Assembly (NCBI GenBank): GCA_949285425.1
Contig: CASEAJ010000078.1
Location: 1-42,565, forward strand
Source of the DNA: an uncultured Porphyromonadaceae bacterium
GTDB taxonomy: Bacteria; Bacteroidota; Bacteroidia; Bacteroidales; Paludibacteraceae
Direction: 5' to 3'
Length of the DNA stretch: 42,565 bases
This document shows positions 6,769-15,636 of the stretch, piece after piece. Position numbers and translations under genes: made by a program. The stretch's first letter is position 1. Every line of letters begins with the position of its first letter. The notes under the pieces are model-generated. The model was not told where the DNA came from. It ran no database searches and saw only the letters and a program-made list of their open reading frames with translations.

Positions 6769-9700
6769 ATGTTTAAACTGTTCATAAAAAGGCCCATTCT
6801 TTCGGCAGTGATTTCGGTTATCATTGTCTGTTTGGGCTGTCTTTCTGTTGTATCGCTTCCCATTACCCAGTTTCCCGACATTGTCCCTCCATCGGTAACG
6901 GTGACCGCCCGCTATACGGGTGCGAGTGCGGATGTCATGTCGAAGACTGTGGCGACACCGCTTGAACGGGCCATTAACGGTGTGTCGGGCATGACCTACA
7001 TGACGACGGTGTGTACCAACGATGGCATGTCACTGACCACCATCTATTTCAAGGTGGGCACCGACCCCGATGTGGCGGCTGTCAATGTGCAGAACCGTGT
7101 GACCACCGTGCTCGATGAATTGCCGGAAGAGGTGATACGCGCCGGGGTGGTAACCGAAAAAGAGGTGAACAGCATGTTGATGTATCTCAACGTGTTCAGT
7201 TCCGACAGTACCCATACTGAAAAGTTCGTGTACAACTTTGCCGACATTAACATCTTGCGCGAGTTGAAACGGATTGATGGGGTGGGGCTGGTAGAGATTA
7301 TGGGTAGCCGCGACTATGCCATGCGTGTGTGGCTCAATCCAAACCGTCTGGCTGCCTACAATCTGGTTCCTCAGGATGTGACGGAAGCCATACGTCATCA
7401 GAACATAGAAGCGGCACCGGGTAAGACCGGAATCAGTTCCGACCGCTTGCCCCAGCAGCTGCAATATGTACTTCAGTATACCGGGAAGTTCAGCACCCCC
7501 GAGGAGTATGGGGAGATTGTGCTGAAGGCCATGCCCGATGGTTCGTTGCTCCGTTTGAAGGATGTGGCTGAAATAGAGTTCGACTCGGAAGACTATAACA
7601 TGATTTCCATGACCGACGGACGTCCTTCCGCTTCCATTATGATTAAGCAGCGGCCCGGTTCAAATGCGCGCGAGGTGATTCAGGCCATCAAGCAGCGGAT
7701 GGAAGAAATCAAGGAAAGCAGTTTTGCCCCGGGGATGGATTACAACATAGCCTACGATGTGTCCCGGTTTCTTGATGCATCCATCACTTCGGTCTTGAAA
7801 ACGTTGTTGGAAGCATTCCTGCTGGTGTTTGTCGTGGTGTATCTTTTCCTGCAGGATTTTCGTTCCACCCTCATTCCGGCCATAGCCGTGCCGGTGTCGC
7901 TCATCGGTACGTTTGCATTCATGGGAGTGTTGGGGTTCTCCATCAACATGCTGACCTTGTTTGCTCTGGTGCTCGCCATTGGTATTGTGGTGGATAATGC
8001 CATTGTGGTGGTCGAGGCCGTGCATGTGAAGATGCATGAAAAGAGGCTTTCTCCCTACAAAGCTTCGGTGGAGGCCATGAAGGAAATAGGTGGAGCCATT
8101 GTGGCCATCACGCTGGTTATGTCGGCCGTGTTCATTCCGGTGGGCTTCATGCAGGGTACGGTCGGCATATTCTACCGTCAGTTTTCCCTCACGCTGGCAG
8201 TGGCCATAGTCATTTCAGGAGTGAACGCACTGACGCTTTCGCCCGCTTTGTGTGCCTTGTTGCTGAAACCGGCCGGAAAGGGCAAGAAAAAAGCCGCCTG
8301 GTTGCGTCGTTTCTTCATTGGCTTCAACCGCATGTATAACCGTTTCGAGCAGCGTTATCATATGGGGCTTCACAAGTATTTGGGACGGAGAGCATTTACC
8401 TACGCCACATTGTTGCTTTTTCTGTTGGCTACGTATGGGGTCAATTATTTCCTGCCCACTGGTTTTATCCCGAACGAAGACCAGGGCATGATTTATGTAA
8501 ATGTGGATGCCCCTCCCGGTGCAACGGTAGAACGCAGTGAAAAGGTGTTGAACGAAGTGCAGGCTGCCTTGCTGCCTTTTGAGGAGATAGAGAGCATCTC
8601 GACCTTGGCAGGTTACAGTCTCATGACCGAAACCGAAGGAGCCAGCTATGGAATGGGGATGATCAACCTCAAGCCGTGGAGTGAACGCGAACACACCGTA
8701 GATGAATTGATGCAGGTGTACAAAGACCGCACGTCGCATATAAAGGATGCAGAGATACAGTTTTTCTTGCCGCCGTCGGTTCCCGGTTTCGGTAATGCCA
8801 GTGGTTTCGAACTGCGTTTGCAGGACAAAACGGCCGGTGACTTCCACGAATTTGCAGCCGTGGCCAATAGCCTGGTAGAAAAGCTGAATGCCGATCCGCG
8901 CATAGCGGGTGTGTCATCGGGCTTCAATCCCAACTTCCCGCAGTATCTGCTGAAAGTGGATTTGGCAAAAGCGGCCAAACTGGGAGTTGAACTGGACAAG
9001 GCCATGGAAACCCTCCAGGCCTATATCGGCAGTTTCTATTCGTCCAACTTCATTCGTTTCGGTCAGATGTATAAGGTCATGATTCAGGCTTCACCCGAAT
9101 ACCGCATGAATCCGGAAGATCTGTATCGCCTCTACGCCAAGAACAACGATGGCAATGTGGTGCCCTATTCCAATTTCATGACCATGGACCGCATATACGG
9201 ACCGAGCCAGATAACCCGTTATAACATGTTTACCTCTGCCCTGATTACCGGCGAAGGGGAAGAAGGCGTCAGCTCGGGTGAGGTGATTGCAGCAGTAGAG
9301 GAAATATGCAAGGATGTGCTGCCGCGTGGTTATGACGTGGAATGGTCTGGCGTGACACGTGAAGAAAAAGAATCGGGCGGACAGACACTCATCATATTCG
9401 GCATTTGCCTGTTGTTTGTCTATCTGTTGCTGGCGGCGCAATACGAAAGCCTGTTGTTGCCATTCCCGGTAATCCTGTCCCTTCCGGCCGGTGTTTTCGG
9501 CTCGTATTTCTTCCTGACCTTGGCCGGTTTGGAAAACAACATTTATGCACAGGTGGCGTTGGTTATGCTGATTGGGCTTTTGGGCAAGAATGCCATTCTG
9601 ATTGTGGAAATGGCAATTCATTTCCGCAAAGAAGGTTTTTCTGTACTCGATGCGGCCATTAAGGGAGCTGTGAGCCGTTTGCGTCCTATTTTGATGACGT

Positions 9701-9915
9701 CGTTTGCCTTCATTTGCGGCTTGATTCCTTTGCTGATGGCAAGCGGTGCCGGTGCGTTGGGCAACCGTTCCATTGGTACGGCGGCTGCAGGTGGCATGTT
9801 TATAGGGACGGTAGTGGGAATATTTCTCGTTCCTGGTCTGTACCTGGTTTTTGAAACTTTGTCTGTACGATTGAATAAAAACAAAATGCAATATGATGAA
9901 GAGGATGATGAGTAA
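6769..9915 (+). CDS. RND multidrug efflux pump, HAE1 (AcrB-like) inner-membrane subunit
   Basis: A 1048-residue proton-driven RND permease, normal length for HAE1. It starts with the family N-terminus FIKRPILSAVISVIIVCLG and has SLPITQFPDIVPPSVTVTA. Two sets of transmembrane helices surround two large periplasmic loops. The TM4 segment LALVLAIGIVVDNAIVVVEAV contains the paired Asp of the proton relay, and the second half has ALVMLIGLLGKNAILIVEMA with the TM10 lysine. Both are hallmarks of AcrB-type rather than CusA-type pumps. It lies 9 bp after the adaptor, and its 3' end overlaps the outer-membrane factor gene by 23 bp. Substrate is unknown. Confidence 0.94.
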   Translation: MFKLFIKRPILSAVISVIIVCLGCLSVVSLPITQFPDIVPPSVTVTARYTGASADVMSKTVATPLERAINGVSGMTYMTTVCTNDGMSLTTIYFKVGTDPDVAAVNVQNRVTTVLDELPEEVIRAGVVTEKEVNSMLMYLNVFSSDSTHTEKFVYNFADINILRELKRIDGVGLVEIMGSRDYAMRVWLNPNRLAAYNLVPQDVTEAIRHQNIEAAPGKTGISSDRLPQQLQYVLQYTGKFSTPEEYGEIVLKAMPDGSLLRLKDVAEIEFDSEDYNMISMTDGRPSASIMIKQRPGSNAREVIQAIKQRMEEIKESSFAPGMDYNIAYDVSRFLDASITSVLKTLLEAFLLVFVVVYLFLQDFRSTLIPAIAVPVSLIGTFAFMGVLGFSINMLTLFALVLAIGIVVDNAIVVVEAVHVKMHEKRLSPYKASVEAMKEIGGAIVAITLVMSAVFIPVGFMQGTVGIFYRQFSLTLAVAIVISGVNALTLSPALCALLLKPAGKGKKKAAWLRRFFIGFNRMYNRFEQRYHMGLHKYLGRRAFTYATLLLFLLATYGVNYFLPTGFIPNEDQGMIYVNVDAPPGATVERSEKVLNEVQAALLPFEEIESISTLAGYSLMTETEGASYGMGMINLKPWSEREHTVDELMQVYKDRTSHIKDAEIQFFLPPSVPGFGNASGFELRLQDKTAGDFHEFAAVANSLVEKLNADPRIAGVSSGFNPNFPQYLLKVDLAKAAKLGVELDKAMETLQAYIGSFYSSNFIRFGQMYKVMIQASPEYRMNPEDLYRLYAKNNDGNVVPYSNFMTMDRIYGPSQITRYNMFTSALITGEGEEGVSSGEVIAAVEEICKDVLPRGYDVEWSGVTREEKESGGQTLIIFGICLLFVYLLLAAQYESLLLPFPVILSLPAGVFGSYFFLTLAGLENNIYAQVALVMLIGLLGKNAILIVEMAIHFRKEGFSVLDAAIKGAVSRLRPILMTSFAFICGLIPLLMASGAGALGNRSIGTAAAGGMFIGTVVGIFLVPGLYLVFETLSVRLNKNKMQYDEEDDE

Positions 9916-11344
9916 TAAAAAGAAAATATGTGCCATCCTGGCTGTGTTCATTGGAGTGGCGGTCGGCTGTAAGGCTCCTTCGCTTGCTCCGTCCGAGCAG
10001 GTGGACTTGCCCGATACGTTTGTGGGGGATACGGACACGCTCACGTTGGCTTCCGTGTCGTGGAAAGATTTTTTCCCCGACCCTTATCTCATTGCTTATA
10101 TTGATACGGCCTTGGCCGGCAATCACTCTCTGCAGAAGGCTATGGAACAGATTGCCATGGCACAGTCGCAGTTGAAGGCAAGCAAGTCGGCCTTCTTTCC
10201 AGAGCTTGAGCTGGGCATTGGCGGAGGCGTGCAACGCTTTGGTGAATATACGATGGATGGGGTAGGAAACCGCACGACCAATACGCCCGATCTGCCTGCC
10301 GACCAGCATATCCCCGATCCGTACGGTAATTTTGACCTGGGACTGAATTTCCAATGGGAAATAGATATATGGGGAAAACTGACCGATCGTAAAAGGGCCG
10401 ATGCCATGCGTTGGATGCAGTCGGTTGAGGCACACCGGTTGGTGCGTACCCTGCTGATAGCCGAAGTGGCGACACAATATTACACCTTGGTAGGATTGGA
10501 CCAGAAAGAGGAAATTTTGAAGGATGCTATAGCAAAAACGGAAGAAGACTGTGAGCTGACCGATGAACTGATGAAAGAAGGTGAGGTGTCCCGTCTGTCA
10601 GCCGACCAGTTTCATTCAAGACGTCTGCAACTGGAAGAGATGTTGCTCGACACGAAACAGCAGATAAGCGAGGCCGAACAAGCTTTCGCCCTGCTGTTGG
10701 GAAAACTGTCGATGGAGGTCGAACGGTCTGACTTTGAAACCGTGTCGGCTTCACATTTTCCGGTGGAAGCCGGCATTCCGGCCCAGTTGTTGCGAAACCG
10801 TCCCGACATTCGCGTGGCCGAACTGGAACTGCTTGCGGCCAAAGCCGATTTGTCGGCTGCCCGCAAGGCATTCTTCCCGTCGTTGGTCATAGGCGGCAGT
10901 GGAGGTTTTAACGCGTTTAACCTGCAGAAGTGGTTTATGGCTCCGGCTTCGCTGGTCTACGACATGGCCGCAGGCATTACGGCCCCCATTTTCAAACGCC
11001 GGGAAATACAGTCCTTGTGGGAAATATCGCAAAGCCGCCAGAAAACGGCCTTGCTTGATTATCATTACACGGTGTTGCAGTCTTATCAGGAAGTGGTCAA
11101 TCTGGTTACGGCTTCCGAGCAAATGAGTAAGAGGAAGGTGCTGAAACAAGAGGAAAGCCTCATTCACCGTCGTTCCATCAGCAATGCCAACGAATTGTTT
11201 AAGACCGGTTTCGCCGGTTATCTGGAAGTGTTGTCGGCCGACGAGCGTTATTTGAACTGCGAGTTGGAACGGATAGAAATGAATGTCGCCTATTGCCGGT
11301 TGCATGCCATGTTGTACAGGGCGGTAGGTGGAGGATGCTTCTGA
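9893..11344 (+). CDS. RND outer-membrane factor lipoprotein (TolC/OprM/NodT family)
   Basis: A 483-residue channel protein completing the tripartite pump. The N-terminus is basic and hydrophobic with a lipobox-like VAVGC (Cys 26). Two outer-membrane efflux repeats follow. Family landmarks include WEIDIWGKL, the QYYTLVGLDQK segment, the LRNRPDIRVAELELLAAKADLS motif of the second repeat, and AARKAFFPSL. The start overlaps the pump gene by 23 bp in another frame, so translation is probably coupled; in-frame ATGs at 9896, 9908 and 9911 are alternatives that keep the signal sequence. A strong hairpin terminator follows the stop. Confidence 0.92.
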   Translation: MMKRMMSNKKKICAILAVFIGVAVGCKAPSLAPSEQVDLPDTFVGDTDTLTLASVSWKDFFPDPYLIAYIDTALAGNHSLQKAMEQIAMAQSQLKASKSAFFPELELGIGGGVQRFGEYTMDGVGNRTTNTPDLPADQHIPDPYGNFDLGLNFQWEIDIWGKLTDRKRADAMRWMQSVEAHRLVRTLLIAEVATQYYTLVGLDQKEEILKDAIAKTEEDCELTDELMKEGEVSRLSADQFHSRRLQLEEMLLDTKQQISEAEQAFALLLGKLSMEVERSDFETVSASHFPVEAGIPAQLLRNRPDIRVAELELLAAKADLSAARKAFFPSLVIGGSGGFNAFNLQKWFMAPASLVYDMAAGITAPIFKRREIQSLWEISQSRQKTALLDYHYTVLQSYQEVVNLVTASEQMSKRKVLKQEESLIHRRSISNANELFKTGFAGYLEVLSADERYLNCELERIEMNVAYCRLHAMLYRAVGGGCF

Positions 11345-11367
11345 CCCGGTTTCGGGCGGAAGACGTT

Positions 11368-11444
11368 AGAGCGTTGAGGAATCATGTTCCCCTCCCTGCA
11401 TGGACAGGGCGGAGACATCATTTCCTCAACGCTCTGTTTTTTTT
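11368..11444 (+). terminator. Intrinsic terminator of the RND operon
   Basis: AGAGCGTTGAGGAA (11368-11381) pairs with TTCCTCAACGCTCT (11422-11435), followed by G and an eight-T run to 11444. A second small hairpin, CCCTG-N6-CAGGG, sits inside the loop. It lies just after the outer-membrane factor stop. Confidence 0.9.
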
Positions 11445-11523
11445 ACTAGGCTGATTTATGGCGCTTACCTTATGTTTGTGTTGGGTTGATTCGTTTGTTC
11501 GTTAGCACGAATATATGCTGTCA

Positions 11524-11580
11524 TGGCAAAGCCATTCGGGCAAGTTGGTTGGTTTTGTGCTCATTTGCATTATCTTTGCA
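11524..11580 (+). repeat. Promoter-bearing interspersed repeat, subfamily A copy (pdxB promoter)
   Basis: It reads GGCAAAGCCATTC..GGTTTTGTGCTCATTTGCA and ends TATCTTTGCA, closely matching the minus-strand reading of the repeats at 4608 and 17805. The -7 box TATCTTTG is at 11571-11578, about 24 nt before the pdxB ATG at 11602. Here the repeat faces right, in line with its gene. Confidence 0.78.
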
Positions 11581-11601
11581 GGCTCAAAAAGGTAGGCGGT
11601 G

Positions 11602-12678
11602 ATGAAAATTGTAATCGATTCGTATATACCCTACATAAAAGGGGTTTTCGATAATCAGGCAGAAACGCTTTATCTGCCTTTTCGGGAGATAACGGCCGAT
11701 GCGGTGCGCGATGCCGATGCACTGATTGTACGTACCCGTACCCGTTGCGACGAACGTCTGCTGGCCGGGTCGAAGGTGAAGTTTATTGCTTCGGCCACCA
11801 TAGGCTATGATCATATCGATGCGGCCTATTGCCGTGCAAACGGCATTGAGTGGACCAACGCGCCGGGGTGCAACGCACTTTCGGTGGTACAGTATGTGGC
11901 TTCGGCACTGAGCCTGCTCTCGTTGCGCGATGGTTTTTGTCTGGCCGATAAAACCTTGGGAGTGGTAGGCGTGGGAGCGGTTGGCTCGCAAGTGGCAGCC
12001 CTGGCGGAACGGCTGGGCATGCGGGTATTGCTCAATGACCCGCCGCGTGCCCGCAGAGAGGGACCGGACGGTTTCGTGTCGTTGCGGCAAGTGTGCGAAG
12101 AAGCCGATATTGTGACGTTCCACACGTTGCTGAACCGTGAAGGAGAGGATGCTACGTACTACCTGGCCAATGCGGATTTTTTCGGTGCGTTGCGCAGAAA
12201 ACCCATTATTGTCAATGCGGCCCGGGGTGAAATAGTGGAAACGAAGGCCTTGCTTGATGCCATTGACCGGGGACTGGTGTCCGATGTGGTGCTCGATTGT
12301 TGGGAGCACGAACCTGACATAGACCGCACTTTGCTGGAAAAAACGGTGCTGGCTACTCCTCATATTGCCGGTTATTCGGCCGATGGCAAAGCGAATGCCG
12401 CCATGCAGAGCGTACGGGCAGTGAGCCGTTTCTTCGGGCTGGGGCTGGATGACTGGACGGTTGAAAGCCTGCCGGCTCCTTATGTCATAGACTTGAACCG
12501 ATTGACGGATGTGCGAGAGTTTTTCCTGCAAACTTATGATATTGAGGCGGACAGCCGTCGGCTGAAAGAACACCCGGAACACTTCGAGCAGTTGCGCTCG
12601 AACTATCCGTTTCGTCGTGAATCGAAAGCCTATCTGGATGAGAATGCATTCAACCGTTTGATAAAAAAAAGCTTATGA
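11602..12678 (+). CDS. pdxB: 4-phosphoerythronate dehydrogenase
   Basis: A 358-residue NAD-dependent dehydrogenase that oxidises 4-phospho-D-erythronate in the DXP-dependent route to pyridoxal 5'-phosphate. It has the D-2-hydroxyacid dehydrogenase fold: FIASATIGYDHID (about residues 70-82), the Rossmann motif VVGVGAVGSQVAAL (about 118-131), VNAARGEIVETKALLDAI (about 206-223) with its Arg, and PHIAGYSADGKANA (about 251-264) with the catalytic His. The C-terminal 80 or so residues fit the PdxB-specific dimerisation domain. A GTG at 11599 is in frame, but the ATG at 11602 is preferred. Transcription likely begins at the TATCTTTG box at 11571. The stop overlaps the next start by 4 bp (ATGA). Confidence 0.9.
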   Translation: MKIVIDSYIPYIKGVFDNQAETLYLPFREITADAVRDADALIVRTRTRCDERLLAGSKVKFIASATIGYDHIDAAYCRANGIEWTNAPGCNALSVVQYVASALSLLSLRDGFCLADKTLGVVGVGAVGSQVAALAERLGMRVLLNDPPRARREGPDGFVSLRQVCEEADIVTFHTLLNREGEDATYYLANADFFGALRRKPIIVNAARGEIVETKALLDAIDRGLVSDVVLDCWEHEPDIDRTLLEKTVLATPHIAGYSADGKANAAMQSVRAVSRFFGLGLDDWTVESLPAPYVIDLNRLTDVREFFLQTYDIEADSRRLKEHPEHFEQLRSNYPFRRESKAYLDENAFNRLIKKSL

Positions 12679-14111
12679 AATTTTATGTTGTTTTGTTATT
12701 GCTGTGTATGTCGGTGGCCGGCCGGGCTGCGACTCCGGTGGAGGATTTGTGCAACAATGCCCTGATGGAGCATGCAAATATCGGTCTGCTGGTGCGTGAC
12801 AACCGCACAGGCGAGGTGGTGGCCGAACTGAATGCAGACAAAAGCTTTACGCCCGCTTCAACCATGAAACTGGTCACTACGGCCACGGCTTTGGAATTGT
12901 TGGGACCCGACTTCCGTTTTGAGACCCGGATTCAGATAGACGGAGAAATCGATGCGGATGGAGTGTTGCACGGCAATCTTTACATACGGGGTGGGGGCGA
13001 CCCTACGCTCGGTTCGCTGAAAGTGATGGGGGGACGTGGATTCCTGCCATTTTGGGTCAATGGGGTGAAGCGTGCCGGCATCAAGGCGGTGGATGGATGT
13101 GTGGTGGCCGATGATGGACTGTTTGACCTGGAGGGTGTCAATCCGAATTGGTCATGGGAGGATATAGGCAATTATTATGCACCGGGCATTTACGCCTTGT
13201 CTTATATGGACAACACGGCTTGTGTACATTTCTACTCGGGAGGTATAGGTTCGCGTCCGCAAGTGACGGGTATGGTGCCCGAGTTGCCCGATGTTACGAT
13301 ACATAATCATCTGAAGAGTTCGCCTGCGGGCAATGACAGTGCCTGGTTCTACGGTGCTCCCCGCTCGAACGACCGTTATGTGTATGGGGAGGTACCGGTG
13401 AACTGCAGTGACTACATAGCGAAAATGGATATTCCCAATCCCGGACTGGTGTTGGCAAGACATTTTCATGACAAGCTGACGGATATGGGGGTAGCGGTGG
13501 CTTTTCCGCCGGTGAGTGAGGCACATGCCGACACCGCAGGACGACGTACGGTGTATGTGCACCGCTCCATGCCTTTGTCCGACATTGTGCGGGAAATCAA
13601 TGTGAAGAGCAACAACCACTATGCCGAGCATGTGTTCCGCTACCTGGCTTTGCAGGAGGAACCGGTGGCCACATTGGGTGGAGCGTTGCGGGTGGTACGC
13701 CGCCATTGGCAGTCGAAAGGCTTGCCGGTAGAACAGTTGTACATGTATGACGGCTCGGGTTTGGCACGTGCCAACGCTGTTTCGGCCACGTTTTATGTCA
13801 GTCTGCTCGATTATATGAGGACAAGAAGTGCCGTGGGCGATGACTTTTTCCGTTCGTTGCCCGTTTCGGGTCAGTCGGGCACGCTTTGCGGGGTGCTGCG
13901 CGGTACTCCGCTGCATGGCAAGGTACATGCCAAGAGCGGAAGCATATCGGGGGTGCGGGCCTATGCCGGCTATATCGATTTGCCGGACACCCGCTATACG
14001 TTTGCCATTGTCATCAATCATTATGCCGGACATCCACGGGCGGCTATCCGCACGATAGAACGGTTTTTGCTGGCAACGGTTCATGAACGCTTGAAGGAGT
14101 ACGGACAGTGA
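12675..14111 (+). CDS. dacB: D-alanyl-D-alanine carboxypeptidase/endopeptidase (PBP4 family)
   Basis: A 478-residue serine peptidase acting on peptidoglycan stem peptides in the periplasm. A signal peptide (about residues 1-19, ending AGRAA) precedes the mature protein. The three penicillin-binding motifs are present: SxxK as STMK (near residue 59), SxN as SNN (near residue 312, VKSNNHYAEH), and KTG as KSG (near residue 420, VHAKSGSISGVRAYAG). A large insert between the first two motifs is typical of class C low-molecular-weight PBPs such as DacB. It overlaps pdxB by 4 bp, implying coupled translation. Confidence 0.9.
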   Translation: MKFYVVLLLLCMSVAGRAATPVEDLCNNALMEHANIGLLVRDNRTGEVVAELNADKSFTPASTMKLVTTATALELLGPDFRFETRIQIDGEIDADGVLHGNLYIRGGGDPTLGSLKVMGGRGFLPFWVNGVKRAGIKAVDGCVVADDGLFDLEGVNPNWSWEDIGNYYAPGIYALSYMDNTACVHFYSGGIGSRPQVTGMVPELPDVTIHNHLKSSPAGNDSAWFYGAPRSNDRYVYGEVPVNCSDYIAKMDIPNPGLVLARHFHDKLTDMGVAVAFPPVSEAHADTAGRRTVYVHRSMPLSDIVREINVKSNNHYAEHVFRYLALQEEPVATLGGALRVVRRHWQSKGLPVEQLYMYDGSGLARANAVSATFYVSLLDYMRTRSAVGDDFFRSLPVSGQSGTLCGVLRGTPLHGKVHAKSGSISGVRAYAGYIDLPDTRYTFAIVINHYAGHPRAAIRTIERFLLATVHERLKEYGQ

Positions 14112-14141
14112 TGTTTCACGACCGTCAGAATGACCTTATGA

Positions 14142-14885
14142 ATGCGTATGGCTGAAATGATGCTACATATAAAAGAAACCACATCCACCAATGATGAACT
14201 GAACCGCTTGGCTCGCATTGTTGACTTGCCGGAAGGCTTTTGTCTGTGGTCCGATTTCCAGACGGCCGGCCGGGGTCAGCAGAACAATGTGTGGGTGTCG
14301 GAGGCTGGCCGGAACATATTGGCCAGTGTGCTGCTGCGTCCGCAACACATTGCCATACAGAATCAGTTTCTGATTTCGCAAATGGTGAGTGTGGGCATGA
14401 AACTGGCGTTGGACAAATATGTGGAAGGCATTCGCATCAAATGGCCCAATGACATTTATTGGCACGACCGTAAACTGGGAGGTGTGCTGATAGAACATGC
14501 GTTGCAGGGAGGGCATTTGCTCCGGTCGTTCATTGGCTTCGGGCTGAACATAAACCAGATGGAATTTTCAGGGGCTCCCAATCCGGTGTCCTTGCGGCAG
14601 ATAACCGGTCAGCACTATGACCGGCTTCCGGTGTTGCATGAAGTTGTGGCCGGCATTCTCCGGGTGTATGGACATTGGGATGAAGAGCAGGTGCGTGCGG
14701 AATACATGCGTATATTGTACCGGAACGTTGGATATTTTGCGTACGAAGATGCCACGGGCCGGTTTGAGGCCCGCATAGTCGCCGTAGAACCCGATGGCCG
14801 GCTGTTGCTGGCTGACCGCTCCGGACGGGTGCGCGGATACTACATGAAAGAGGTTTCCGCCGTTCTTCCGGTTGCGAAACGGTGA
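14142..14885 (+). CDS. birA: Biotin--[acetyl-CoA-carboxylase] ligase, mono-functional
   Basis: A 247-residue biotin protein ligase that activates biotin as biotinyl-AMP and attaches it to biotin carboxyl carrier protein. Near the N-terminus is TTSTNDELNRLA, then the adenylate loop motif AGRGQQNNVW (about residues 42-51), KWPNDIYWHDRKLGGVLIE (about 104-122) and GFGLNIN (about 132-138), followed by a small SH3-like C-terminal domain. It lacks the N-terminal helix-turn-helix of E. coli BirA, so it should not be a repressor. A start at 14148 is an alternative. It is 30 bp downstream of dacB and convergent with the pseudouridine synthase. Confidence 0.9.
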   Translation: MRMAEMMLHIKETTSTNDELNRLARIVDLPEGFCLWSDFQTAGRGQQNNVWVSEAGRNILASVLLRPQHIAIQNQFLISQMVSVGMKLALDKYVEGIRIKWPNDIYWHDRKLGGVLIEHALQGGHLLRSFIGFGLNINQMEFSGAPNPVSLRQITGQHYDRLPVLHEVVAGILRVYGHWDEEQVRAEYMRILYRNVGYFAYEDATGRFEARIVAVEPDGRLLLADRSGRVRGYYMKEVSAVLPVAKR

Positions 14886-14921
14886 GCAGGTGGAGCTTTG
14901 TTGCATGTGTGTGCTGCGCTG

Positions 14922-15599
14922 TCAACGCTCGGGCGACAGGATGGCCCACAGTTTTTCGTCTTCCGGTGTGGGGGCTACAATGGTGATGGCTTGCTTGGAT
15001 ACCGGGTGGACAAACTCAATCGAACGGGCATGCAGGCTGATGCCGCCGTTGGGGTTGGAGCGTGGAAAACCATATTTCAGGTCGCCTTTGATGGGGCAGC
15101 CTATCTTGGCCAACTGGCAACGTATCTGGTGATGACGCCCTGTTTCCAAATGCACTTCGAGCAGCGAGTAGTTGTCCGACCGTCCGATGAGCCTGTAGCT
15201 CAGTGCCGCCTTCTTCGAATGGGGTTTCTCCCGGTCATAAGCATAAGACTTGTTTTGCTTTTCGTTACGCACAAGATAGTGTTCGAGCCGTGCTTCGGTT
15301 TGTTCGGGTGCGGCCTTCACAATGGCCCAGTAGGTCTTTTTTACGGCCTGTGTGCGGAACATCTCGTTGAGCCGTGTCAGGGCCTTGCTGGTACGTGCAA
15401 ACAGCACCACGCCGCTCACCGGGCGGTCGAGCCGGTGGGTGACGCCGAGAAACACTTCGCCCGGCTTGTTGTACTTCTCTTTTATATAGGCTTTCACCGA
15501 TTCGGAAAGCGGGGTGTCGCCGGTTTTGTCGCCTTGTACGATTTCCGATGAATTTTTGTTGACGGCTATGATGTGATTGTCTTCGTAAAGTACTTCCAT
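14922..15599 (-). CDS. RluA-family 23S rRNA/tRNA pseudouridine synthase
   Basis: A 225-residue enzyme converting uridine to pseudouridine in structured RNA. The start MEVLYEDNHIIAVNK matches the family; an upstream in-frame start at 15656 would overlap the RNase R stop. The catalytic motif HRLDRPVSGVVLFAR carries the nucleophilic Asp, and the later LLEVHLETGRHHQIRCQLA and GCPIKGDLKYG segments are standard for RluA/RluC/RluD. There is no N-terminal S4 domain, which leans to the RluA/TruC-like subgroup rather than RluD. The exact uridine target is not decided. It lies 37 bp after RNase R and is probably co-transcribed with it. Confidence 0.88.
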   Translation of the reverse strand: MEVLYEDNHIIAVNKNSSEIVQGDKTGDTPLSESVKAYIKEKYNKPGEVFLGVTHRLDRPVSGVVLFARTSKALTRLNEMFRTQAVKKTYWAIVKAAPEQTEARLEHYLVRNEKQNKSYAYDREKPHSKKAALSYRLIGRSDNYSLLEVHLETGRHHQIRCQLAKIGCPIKGDLKYGFPRSNPNGGISLHARSIEFVHPVSKQAITIVAPTPEDEKLWAILSPER

Positions 15600-15636
15600 G
15601 TTTGTTACAATGTGATAATGCACGTGAGTGCTTTTT

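Noticed and set aside
9091..10044. 317-residue minus-strand ORF over the pump/outer-membrane factor junction
   Set aside because: His/Gln/Arg-rich composition typical of an antisense shadow; both plus-strand genes are well supported.
14148..14885. BirA as a biotin-responsive repressor
   Set aside because: The protein begins directly with the catalytic domain; there is no helix-turn-helix.
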